From DASXPG01 sp036493755 (GTDB taxonomy: Bacteria; Gemmatimonadota; Gemmatimonadetes; Gemmatimonadales; JACORV01), in contig DASXPG010000174.1 of NCBI GenBank assembly GCA_036493755.1, positions 1 to 17,733 of the forward strand: 17,733 bases of DNA. The letters run 5' to 3'. Below the pieces are notes generated by a model. That model was not told the DNA's origin. It saw nothing but the letters and a program-made list of their open reading frames with translations, and made no database searches. Positions 7,272 to 14,245 of this stretch are shown here, piece after piece. The number at the start of each line of letters is the position of its first letter. The first letter of the stretch is position 1. A program made the position numbers and the translations under genes.

Positions 7272-8593
7272 CAGCCAGCCGCCGGTTGTGGGCGGCCCGG
7301 TCGCGGCGGCAAACCGAGTCCGATGCCGATGAGAAGCCAGAAGACGAAACTGATGTAATAGAGGTCGAAGAGATTGGTCCCCATGGACCCGGCAAGAATC
7401 AGCAGTGCCGGGGCAGCGACGTCGAACCGGCGCGCCCACAAGGTGCGGGCGATCGCAATGCCCACGGTCACGACGAACAGGAACAGCCCCACGGGCCCTT
7501 GCTCAACGAGAATGCTGAAGAGGTTGCCGTCGGTCACCGCGAAGGGGCTGAGTCCCTCGGATGTCCGTGACTTGCTGCCCAGCAGGCCGGTGCCCACACC
7601 CATGGGCGCGCGCTTCGCCTGGTTGAGCGCGAATTCCCACTGACCGGATCGCTCCGCCACGCTCTCGTTGAGCAGTCGCACGCGATTGTCGGCCTCTCGA
7701 ATGCTGATGGCGAACCAGGGCTGATCAAGCGCATAGTTGAAACCGCCGATGACGGTTGTCGTGGCGACCCCGAGTACCAGAAAGAGGATGAGAACGCCGC
7801 GGGGACCGCTGTTGCGCACCAGGCCTCGGATGAGCATCAGGATACCGAGCAGCCCGGTGACGCCTGTGAGCCCCCACGAGGCGCGCTGCATGGTGAGCGC
7901 GCTGCCGACGAGGCAGATGACCATCACCAGCGCCTGGAGCGCCGGCCGTCGCAGCCGGAACAAGCCGATGCCCATCGTCGAGTAACAGACGGCCCCAAGG
8001 ATCATGGAGTTGTAGTAGCCGTTCATTCTCGGCAGGAACCCCGAGTAGCGATCCGCCAATTCCTGATAGATGCGTTCGTCCGCAGCCACCGCGAAACCGG
8101 GCCGAGTGAGGTACAGCGCGATCGCCACCGAGATCGCCACGCATCCCGAGACCAGCATGACGTCGAGAATGCGGCCGACCAGACGCTGATCGCGTGCCAC
8201 GGCGAGTCCCAGCGCGAGGCACAAAGCCTGGGGAAGAAGCAGATACGTGATGGCATTGATTTCGAGGCCAGGCGATGCCCAGAAGTCGAAGTAGCTCCAG
8301 CTGAAGGCAAAACCGAGCAGCAGCAGAACCTCCCACGCCAGGAACAGAGTCGCCGGCGCGGCGACCGGGCGGGCCAGCTCAGACAGCAGCTGCGGGACGT
8401 GGAGGATGGTCACCACGATCATGATCACCGCGATGACGACCGAAGGACGCAGGTCGATCAGCAGATTTCCAAACGATATCGGATGAGTGACCAGCACGAG
8501 ACCGCAGGCGAGCACCGCGGCGCGTGACGCCCAAGTTGTACTCGTCAGGCGCGAGCGCCAGCCGCCCGGTTCGACCGCCGCGCTCAGAGCCAC
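7271..8593 (-). CDS. O-antigen ligase / O-antigen polymerase family membrane protein (WaaL/Wzy-like)
   Basis: A 440-residue integral membrane protein with about ten or more hydrophobic segments from residue 23 onward. It has a large central non-membrane loop (about 285-355) and a conserved-looking late segment containing ILVEQGPVGL (361-370). MQRASW (235-240), GVGTGLLG (332-339) and the Glu-x-Gly-x-x-Gly-Leu pattern are features of the Wzy_C/O-antigen ligase family, which includes both polymerases (repeat-unit joining in the periplasm) and ligases (transfer of glycan from undecaprenyl diphosphate to lipid A-core). As the only such protein beside a flippase and a Wzz-like protein, it is more likely the polymerase, but sequence alone does not decide this. 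Start GTG 8593 overlaps the end of the GT2 gene by 10 bases; no better internal start precedes the first membrane segment. Confidence 0.85.
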   Translation of the reverse strand: MALSAAVEPGGWRSRLTSTTWASRAAVLACGLVLVTHPISFGNLLIDLRPSVVIAVIMIVVTILHVPQLLSELARPVAAPATLFLAWEVLLLLGFAFSWSYFDFWASPGLEINAITYLLLPQALCLALGLAVARDQRLVGRILDVMLVSGCVAISVAIALYLTRPGFAVAADERIYQELADRYSGFLPRMNGYYNSMILGAVCYSTMGIGLFRLRRPALQALVMVICLVGSALTMQRASWGLTGVTGLLGILMLIRGLVRNSGPRGVLILFLVLGVATTTVIGGFNYALDQPWFAISIREADNRVRLLNESVAERSGQWEFALNQAKRAPMGVGTGLLGSKSRTSEGLSPFAVTDGNLFSILVEQGPVGLFLFVVTVGIAIARTLWARRFDVAAPALLILAGSMGTNLFDLYYISFVFWLLIGIGLGLPPRPGRPQPAAG

Positions 8594-9474
8594 GCGGCGG
8601 CTCCGCGTCCGGTGGTTCCGCGCACGCCGTCCACGAAGCCGAGCAGGCAGGCGCGGGCGAAGGCCAGATGACCCTGGAGACTGCGCGCAATCACCTTGGC
8701 AGGGAGCTCGAGAAGGGCGACGTAGGCGAGGTGCGCCGCGAGCTGCCAGGGCCGGCCGTGCCGCCTGACCAGCCGGACCCGGTTGCGCTGCTGGAGATAG
8801 CCGTTGCGCGGAACGAGATGCCGCGCATCGGCCTTGTGCCGGATACGCACCCCTGGATCCACCACGGCGGTGCGGCCCATCTCATGTAGCCGGAAACCGA
8901 TATCGGCCTCCTCGAAATACATGAACAGCCCATCGTCGAAGCGCAGGCCGCGCTTTACCGCCGCGACATCCACCAACAGCAGCGCGCCCTGGGGAAACGC
9001 GAAGCGCTGGGGCGACTCAGGGACATGCAGACTCCACCGGGTTCGAGACCGTATGAGACCATGCTTGAGACCCCCCACGCAGCGCACCGCGCCGGTTTGC
9101 CATGCCAGCTCGACGCCGCCGATGACCGCCGCGTCGGGGCAGGCCTGCGCCGTCGCGACGAGGCGATCCAGCGCATCCGGCCCGACGTCGATGTCGTTGT
9201 TGCACAGCAGCACGTAGTCATACCCCCGCGCGACGCCGCGATCGAGCAGGGAATTCATGCCCCCAGCGTAGCCGCTGTTGACAGCATTGCTTTCCAGCGC
9301 GGTCCCCGCCGTCGCGGCGGCGACGAGCTGGGCCGCGTCGTTCGTGGAGGCGTTGTCCACGATGAGCAGATCGAATGCCGGGTAGGTGAGCCGTCGAAGC
9401 GAGCGCACCGTGTCGATGCAATCCTCGATGGCATTGTAGTTCAGCACTCCCACCAGAACCCGCAGCGGTGTCAT
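8584..9474 (-). CDS. GT2-family glycosyltransferase (GT-A fold)
   Basis: The 296-residue protein starts at ATG 9474, overlapping the flippase stop in ATGA, so it is translationally coupled. GT-A features in order: VGVLNYN (8-14), LLIVDNASTN (36-45) with the nucleotide-binding Asp, NSGYAGGMN (66-74), CNNDIDV (91-97) with the DxD-type metal site, FPQGALLLV (160-168), and FMYFEEADIGFRLHEMGR (184-201) with the catalytic-base ED-type motif. The pattern resembles rhamnosyltransferase-type GT2 enzymes that use dTDP- or UDP-sugars at the cytoplasmic membrane face. With rfbA/rfbC nearby, dTDP-rhamnose as donor is possible but not proven. The C-terminal 60 residues are amphipathic and may bind the membrane. 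Confidence 0.93.
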   Translation of the reverse strand: MTPLRVLVGVLNYNAIEDCIDTVRSLRRLTYPAFDLLIVDNASTNDAAQLVAAATAGTALESNAVNSGYAGGMNSLLDRGVARGYDYVLLCNNDIDVGPDALDRLVATAQACPDAAVIGGVELAWQTGAVRCVGGLKHGLIRSRTRWSLHVPESPQRFAFPQGALLLVDVAAVKRGLRFDDGLFMYFEEADIGFRLHEMGRTAVVDPGVRIRHKADARHLVPRNGYLQQRNRVRLVRRHGRPWQLAAHLAYVALLELPAKVIARSLQGHLAFARACLLGFVDGVRGTTGRGAAAWL

Positions 9475-10829
9475 GCCCGGATGCGGCGCATCGCGGCGCC
9501 GAGGAAGGGAATGGTCACAATCGTCTGAATCGCGTAAGCGACCAGGTAGGCGTGAGCGAGCCCGACGCCGGTGCGATGCGACTCCGGCTCCAGCATGGCC
9601 AGAAAGGCCACCGCCCACAGGCCGGTGATGCCGGCAATGGTCCACATCCGGCCCGACGCGGTGAGCGCGACGTTGGCGACGATCGTGAAGGAAGCAACCG
9701 TCGTCGAAATCAGCAGGATGTGCAGGATAGGAAGCGCATGAAGGTAGGCGACGCCGTACCGGGTCAGCAGAAACGAATCCAGCAGGTACACCAGGATGCA
9801 CGGCGCGGCGGTCGTCGCGAAGCAGAACAGCAGTCCGCGTTTCGCAAGGCGGCCGAGGCCGGCGGTATCCTGACGGCCCCAGAGGGCCGACATCGCAACG
9901 AGCAGCGGTGCGGCGATGGCGTTGGGGACGAACAGAAGCAGTGAACGGCCCCACTGGCTCGCGGCATTGAAATATCCGACTTCCGAGAACCCGCCTGCTC
10001 CATTCGCGATGATGAGATTGCCTAGCCATGCCGCGATCACGAAGAGTGCGCCGGTCAACCACGACGGAACCGCGAAGGTCCATAGCAGGCGAATTTCGGT
10101 GACCCACTGAGTCCAGGGAAGATCTTTCAACGCTCCGCGATGGGCCCGCGTCCAGAGCACGGCGCCGGCCAGGAGGCCGGCGAGCATTCCCGCCGCCAAT
10201 GCGGTCACCGCGCCTGCCAGGGTCGGCGGGGCCAGCAGCAAGACCGTGACGCCCACGGCCAGCCGCACGGCGTTCGCTCCTGCCACCGCGCCAAACGCGC
10301 CAAAGCCGGCCAGGAATCCCTGCTGGAGCGCAATGAGCCCGGTGCAGAGCAATACCGCGCCGGCAGCGAGAATCGCGCTTTGCGGCGGTAAGGGTCCCAG
10401 CACCGCAGCATGCGCCGCGGGGCCGCCGAGAAGGAAGACCACCGTGCAGGCAACTGTCAGCCCGCCGGTCACCACCCACAGCATCGCGGCCACGGTACGC
10501 AGGCGCGCGGGATTCTGCTCCCGCAGCTCGGCCGTCATGCGGACCGCCGTCTGGCCGAGGGCGCTGTTCATGATGGTATTGAGAACGACCTGGACGCTGA
10601 GGAGCAGCGCAAGGCGGCCGAAAACGGGTGTCTCCAGGCGGCGAGCCGCCAGGATGCTCATGGTCAGAGACCAGAGCGCTGTGAGGCCGTTGCCGAGCAG
10701 CGACCAGACCATCTGACGTGCCAGCGGCCCGCGGAGGCGCGCGCCGAGGCCGAGCCGCCAGGGACTATCGATGTTCAGCTTGGGTGATAGAGTTGTAAGG
10801 GGAGGTCCCGATCCAGCCGCGGCCACCAT
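9471..10829 (-). CDS. Polysaccharide flippase (Wzx-like, MATE/MVF superfamily membrane protein)
   Basis: From ATG 10829 the protein has 452 residues and roughly 12-14 hydrophobic segments, the first near RQMVWSLLGNGLTALWSL, matching the opening of O-antigen flippases. It would move the undecaprenyl-diphosphate-linked repeat unit across the inner membrane. The start is uncertain. ATG 10838, ATG 10829, GTG 10826 and ATG 10712 are in frame, none with a clear Shine-Dalgarno sequence, and the frame is open to 10916. The TATAAT box (10842-10837) overlaps ATG 10838, so a transcript would begin near 10830. That favours leaderless use of ATG 10829/GTG 10826, or the internal ATG 10712. It is first in the six-gene minus operon and overlaps the GT2 gene by four bases. 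Family call is solid; substrate unknown. Confidence 0.87.
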   Translation of the reverse strand: MVAAAGSGPPLTTLSPKLNIDSPWRLGLGARLRGPLARQMVWSLLGNGLTALWSLTMSILAARRLETPVFGRLALLLSVQVVLNTIMNSALGQTAVRMTAELREQNPARLRTVAAMLWVVTGGLTVACTVVFLLGGPAAHAAVLGPLPPQSAILAAGAVLLCTGLIALQQGFLAGFGAFGAVAGANAVRLAVGVTVLLLAPPTLAGAVTALAAGMLAGLLAGAVLWTRAHRGALKDLPWTQWVTEIRLLWTFAVPSWLTGALFVIAAWLGNLIIANGAGGFSEVGYFNAASQWGRSLLLFVPNAIAAPLLVAMSALWGRQDTAGLGRLAKRGLLFCFATTAAPCILVYLLDSFLLTRYGVAYLHALPILHILLISTTVASFTIVANVALTASGRMWTIAGITGLWAVAFLAMLEPESHRTGVGLAHAYLVAYAIQTIVTIPFLGAAMRRIRA

Positions 10830-10836
10830 TGCTAGC

Positions 10837-10864
10837 ATTATAATCCACTTGCAGTGATATTCAA
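10837..10864 (-). promoter_or_regulatory. Sigma70-like promoter for the minus-strand polysaccharide operon
   Basis: On the minus strand TTGAAT (10864-10859) and TATAAT (10842-10837) are separated by 16 bases, matching the vegetative consensus at five of six and six of six positions. This is one of the few AT-rich patches in the window and lies exactly where the flippase operon must start. The predicted transcription start is about 10830, at or next to ATG 10829. The -10 is within the palindrome ATTATAAT, so TATAAT also reads on the plus strand, but no -35 match accompanies it there. Confidence 0.6.
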
Positions 10865-11034
10865 TGAAGGAAAGCGCGGCTTGGCGCTTCCTCGGAAATG
10901 ATGCCGTCTTCGGCACTTACGCCGTTTTTCTGCCTCCGGCTCGCGTCGCGTCGTGGGCCAGGGGATCGGGTGTTTCAAGGGGCCCTCTTGCTGACTGAAA
11001 TGACAGGCGGTCGGCCGCTGCCGCGCCAGCGGAC
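10865..11034. promoter_or_regulatory. Remainder of the divergent intergenic region upstream of the Wzz-like gene
   Basis: About 170 bases without a recognisable gene. It holds a bulged hairpin GGAAAGCGC/GCGCTTCC (10869-10891), immediately upstream of the minus promoter's -35 box. A second hairpin, TGCCG-TCTT-CGGCA (10902-10915), is followed ten bases later by TTTTT (10925-10929). An imperfect 15-base dyad lies at 10976-10990 (CAAGGGG, C, CCTCTTG). No convincing plus-strand -35/-10 pair was found, although the Wzz-like gene needs one here or further in. These elements could be operators, leader structures or chance in GC-rich DNA. Confidence 0.3.
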
Positions 11035-11038
11035 GTGA
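11000..11038 (+). other. Possible 12-codon leader ORF overlapping the Wzz-like start
   Basis: ATG 11000 opens a 12-codon frame whose TGA (11036-11038) overlaps the GTG start of the next gene in the sequence GTGA. Its peptide would be MTGGRPLPRQRT. That geometry allows translational coupling, which would help a GTG start lacking a clear Shine-Dalgarno site. The mini-ORF itself has no obvious ribosome site, so it may be accidental. Confidence 0.18.
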
Positions 11039-12090
11039 CGCCGACGCACTCGGAAAACGGCGCTGCAGGCTCGATCGGCGTGATCGTCGTGCTGCTTTAC
11101 CGGCGATCAATCGTAGCCGCGGCGCTCCTGATCGCATTCGTGGTGGGTGTCGTCATTCTGGTACGGCATCGCACCTATACATCGTCGGTTTCCTTTCTTC
11201 CTGTCGTTGGCCGCTCCCCGGGCGGCAATCTCGCCGGCATTGCCGCATCCCTCGGCTTCAATCTTGGGGGATCGGATGTCAACCAGTCACCGCAATTTTA
11301 TGCCGACCTGGTTACCACTCCCACCATCCTGATGCCGATTGTCGAAGGTCCGCTGAGCGGGGACAGCATCCCCCAACCGGTGACCCTCGAGGCGCTTTTC
11401 AAGGTCAAGGGATCCACAGTGGGCGAGCGGCGCGACAACGCCGTCGAAGAACTCCAGAGGCACCTGCACGTCACCCTCAAGCCCCGTACCGGCGTGGTGA
11501 GGGTCGATGCCACCATGGACGACCCTCGTCAGGCACATGCCGTCATCGTGCACGTGCTGGATCAGCTGGGGACGTTCAACATCAGCTCCCGCCAATCGCA
11601 GGCTTCGGCCGAGCGCCGCTTTACCGAGCTGCGCACCGCGGAGGCGAAGCAGGAATTGCGAGTCGCCGAGGATTCTCTGCGTCAATTCGAGCGCGCCAAT
11701 CGTGATCGATCGACCTCTCCCGACCTGCGCTTCGAGGAAGATCGCCGGCAGCGCGAGGTCAACTTGCGGCAGCAGATTTACACGACGCTGGCCGAGGCCT
11801 ACGAGCGCGCCCGCATCGACGAAGTCCGCGACACACCGGTGCTCTCGGTCGTCGAGCCTCCGCTGGTGCCGGCCGAGCCGGATCATCGGGGCGTGATCCT
11901 GAAGGTCCTGGGGGCGCTGTTCGCCGGATCCATCGCGGTCACGCTCTTTGTCATCGCGCTGTCCGCCATGGGTATTCTGCGTACTGCCGGCGCTGAGGCC
12001 CTCGATCTCGAGCAACTCCTCGCGGCCACGCGCACCGATCTGCGCCACCCCATCCGGGGTTTCCGGGACTTTGTCCGGACCCGGGCGTAG
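11035..12090 (+). CDS. Wzz-like chain-length determinant (polysaccharide co-polymerase)
   Basis: A 351-residue inner-membrane protein with the Wzz plan. A short cytoplasmic N-terminus leads to membrane segment 1 (about 24-44). A large periplasmic domain follows (45-285), with the typical YTSSVSFLPV opening and a long charged coiled coil (about 183-262). A Pro-rich approach PPLVPAEPDHRG (275-286) leads to membrane segment 2 (about 288-313), and a tail of about 38 residues ends the protein. Such proteins set glycan chain length together with Wzy. There is no C-terminal Walker/tyrosine-kinase domain, so it is the Wzz-type rather than the Wzc-type. Start GTG 11035 is the only plausible one because an in-frame stop lies about 40 bases upstream; no good Shine-Dalgarno is visible. 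It heads the plus-strand operon, 21 bases before the bi-domain oxidoreductase gene. Confidence 0.86.
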   Translation: MTPTHSENGAAGSIGVIVVLLYRRSIVAAALLIAFVVGVVILVRHRTYTSSVSFLPVVGRSPGGNLAGIAASLGFNLGGSDVNQSPQFYADLVTTPTILMPIVEGPLSGDSIPQPVTLEALFKVKGSTVGERRDNAVEELQRHLHVTLKPRTGVVRVDATMDDPRQAHAVIVHVLDQLGTFNISSRQSQASAERRFTELRTAEAKQELRVAEDSLRQFERANRDRSTSPDLRFEEDRRQREVNLRQQIYTTLAEAYERARIDEVRDTPVLSVVEPPLVPAEPDHRGVILKVLGALFAGSIAVTLFVIALSAMGILRTAGAEALDLEQLLAATRTDLRHPIRGFRDFVRTRA

Positions 12091-12111
12091 TGCAGCCTTT
12101 CTGAAGGCAGC

Positions 12112-14241
12112 ATGAAGCAGATTCTCCAGTCGCTCAAGACCGGCGTCACGGAAGTCGCCGACGTGCCGAGCCCGGGCCCCAGCCGCGGCGCCCTGCTCAT
12201 CCATTCCCGCCGAACACTGATCTCCGCCGGCACCGAGCGCATGCTGGTGGAATTCGGCCGCGCGGGTCTGATCGACAAAGCCCGACAGCAGCCCGACAAG
12301 GTCAAGATGGTGCTCGACAAGGTGCGCACCGATGGGCTGTTGCCCACACTCGCATCGGTCCAGAACAAACTGGATCAGCCCCTGGCCCTCGGCTACTGCA
12401 ACGTCGGCGTCATTGCCGGCATCGGCTCGGGAGTGGCGGGTCTGGCGATCGGTGAGCGCGTGGCCTCGGCGGGGAAGCACGCCGAGGTGGTCAGCGTCCC
12501 GGTCAATCTCTGCGCCCGCGTTCCCGACGCCGTCTCGGACGATCAAGCCGCCTTTACCGTACTGGGAGCCATCGCGCTGCAGGGCATTCGCCTGGCGCAG
12601 CCCTCGTTAGGCGAAGCCGTCGCCGTCACCGGACTCGGCCTGGTGGGATTGCTCGCGGTCCAGCTGCTGCGCGCGCACGGCTGCCGCGTGCTCGGGATCG
12701 ACCTCGATCCGGCGCGGCTCGCCATGGCGCGCCGCTTCGGCGCCGAGACGGTGGATCTGTCCAGCGGCGCGGACCCGGTTCAGCAGGCGATGGAGTTCTC
12801 GCGGGGCCGCGGCATGGATGCGGTCATCATTACCGCCTCCACCACGAGCAACGAGCCGGTGCATCAGGCGGCGCTGATGAGCCGGCAGCGGGGGCGCATC
12901 GTCCTGGTCGGTGTGACGGGCCTGGAGTTGTCGCGCGACGATTTCTACAAGAAGGAGCTCACCTTTCAGGTCTCATCCTCATATGGCCCGGGACGCTACG
13001 ACCCGGATTACGAGGAAAAGGGACAGGATTACCCGGTGGGCTTCGTGCGCTGGACCGAGCAGCGGAATTTCGAAGCAGTTCTCGACATGATGGCCGACGG
13101 GCGATTGGATGTCGGGCCGCTGATCTCGCACCGCTTCAAGGTCGTCGACGCCGAGGCAGCCTACGCGCTCGTCGCGAGCGACGCGCCGTCGCTTGGCATC
13201 CTGCTGGAATACCCCGACCCGGGCCCCGACACAGCGCGGCGCACCGTGGCCACAGAGCCGGCAGCCGGCGCGCGGCCCGCCGTAACCGGGCAGGTTTCGG
13301 TGAGTTTTGTCGGAGCGGGCAACTATGCGACGGCCGTTCTCATTCCGGCGTTCAAGGAAGCGGGCGCCCGGCTGCGTATCGTCGCCTCGGGCACCGGGGT
13401 AAGCGGAACCCACGCGGCCCGGAAATTCGGATTCGAGGCCACGACCACCGATACCGCGTCGGTCTTCAGCGATGCTTCGGTGAACGCGGTCGTCATCGCC
13501 ACACGCCATGACAGCCATGCCTCGCTGGTTCGCGACGCGCTCGCCGCCGGCAAACACGTGTTCGTGGAAAAACCGCTGGCTCTCACCGCTGCCGAGCTCG
13601 ACGGGATCGAGTCAGCCGCTGCCGCGCGGCCCGGTCAGATCGTCATGGTCGGCTTCAATCGTCGTTTCGCGCCGCACGTGGTCAGGATGCGGACGCTGCT
13701 AGCCGGGATCCGGGGGCCGCGGGCCCTCGTCATGACCGTCAATGCCGGCAGCCTTCCGTCCTCCCATTGGACGCAGGATCCGGGCGTTGGCGGTGGCCGC
13801 ATCATCGGCGAGGGCTGCCATTTTATCGATCTGCTGCGCGGCCTGGCGGGGTCGCCGATCGTCGGAGTCGAGGCAGCGGCGATGGCCGAGCCGAGTCGTC
13901 CGCGTGGCGCCACCGATACGGCAAGCATCCTGCTGCATTTCGAAGACGGTTCGTTAGGCACCATCTTGTATATCGCCAACGGCCACAACTCCTTTCCCAA
14001 GGAACGCCTTGAGGTCTTTGCCGGCGGCCGCATCCTCCAGCTCGACAATTTCCGCGTGTTGAAGGGATACGGCTGGTCGGGTTTCCGGACCATGAGCCTC
14101 TGGCGCCAGGATAAGGGACAGGCCGCCTGCGCCGCGGCCTTCCTCGAGTCGGTCCGCACTGGCGGTCCCCCGCCCATTCCATTTGCCGAGCTGATGGAGG
14201 TCAGCCGCCGGACGGTGGAAGTGGCGGAAGTCCTCCGGTGA
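12112..14241 (+). CDS. Bi-domain oxidoreductase: zinc-type dehydrogenase fused to a Gfo/Idh/MocA domain
   Basis: The 709-residue protein joins two NAD(P)-binding enzymes. Residues 1-370 are a medium-chain (alcohol-dehydrogenase-like) domain: ISAGTER (37-43), GYCNVGVIAGIGSGV (94-108) and cofactor-binding GLGLVG (174-179). The usual Cys/His set for catalytic zinc is not evident, so that half may be zinc-free. Residues about 395-709 are a Gfo/Idh/MocA domain: VSFVGAGNYA (397-406), the family motif EKPLA (486-490), and GFNRRFAPHVVRM (514-526). A Pro/Ala-rich linker (about 370-394) joins them. It presumably oxidises and reduces a sugar or sugar nucleotide in the cytoplasm; I do not know a defined substrate. 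GAAGG six bases before ATG 12112 supports the start. The heparinase-family gene follows after four bases. Such fusions are recurrent in surface-polysaccharide loci, usually beside a heparinase-like gene. Confidence 0.92.
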   Translation: MKQILQSLKTGVTEVADVPSPGPSRGALLIHSRRTLISAGTERMLVEFGRAGLIDKARQQPDKVKMVLDKVRTDGLLPTLASVQNKLDQPLALGYCNVGVIAGIGSGVAGLAIGERVASAGKHAEVVSVPVNLCARVPDAVSDDQAAFTVLGAIALQGIRLAQPSLGEAVAVTGLGLVGLLAVQLLRAHGCRVLGIDLDPARLAMARRFGAETVDLSSGADPVQQAMEFSRGRGMDAVIITASTTSNEPVHQAALMSRQRGRIVLVGVTGLELSRDDFYKKELTFQVSSSYGPGRYDPDYEEKGQDYPVGFVRWTEQRNFEAVLDMMADGRLDVGPLISHRFKVVDAEAAYALVASDAPSLGILLEYPDPGPDTARRTVATEPAAGARPAVTGQVSVSFVGAGNYATAVLIPAFKEAGARLRIVASGTGVSGTHAARKFGFEATTTDTASVFSDASVNAVVIATRHDSHASLVRDALAAGKHVFVEKPLALTAAELDGIESAAAARPGQIVMVGFNRRFAPHVVRMRTLLAGIRGPRALVMTVNAGSLPSSHWTQDPGVGGGRIIGEGCHFIDLLRGLAGSPIVGVEAAAMAEPSRPRGATDTASILLHFEDGSLGTILYIANGHNSFPKERLEVFAGGRILQLDNFRVLKGYGWSGFRTMSLWRQDKGQAACAAAFLESVRTGGPPPIPFAELMEVSRRTVEVAEVLR

Positions 14242-14245
14242 GCGC

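Noticed and set aside
10839..10844. Plus-strand TATAAT as a promoter for the Wzz-like gene
   Set aside because: It exists only because ATTATAAT is a palindrome; no -35-like sequence lies 16-18 bases upstream on the plus strand.
10981..11034. JUMPstart/ops element before the Wzz-like gene
   Set aside because: GGCGGTCGG at about 11007 resembles only the first bases of the ops consensus GGCGGTAG; the rest does not match.
11287..12546. 419-codon minus-strand frame opposite the Wzz-like gene and the start of the bi-domain oxidoreductase
   Set aside because: It covers two well-supported genes on the other strand, and its translation matches no family I know. It is a codon-bias shadow.
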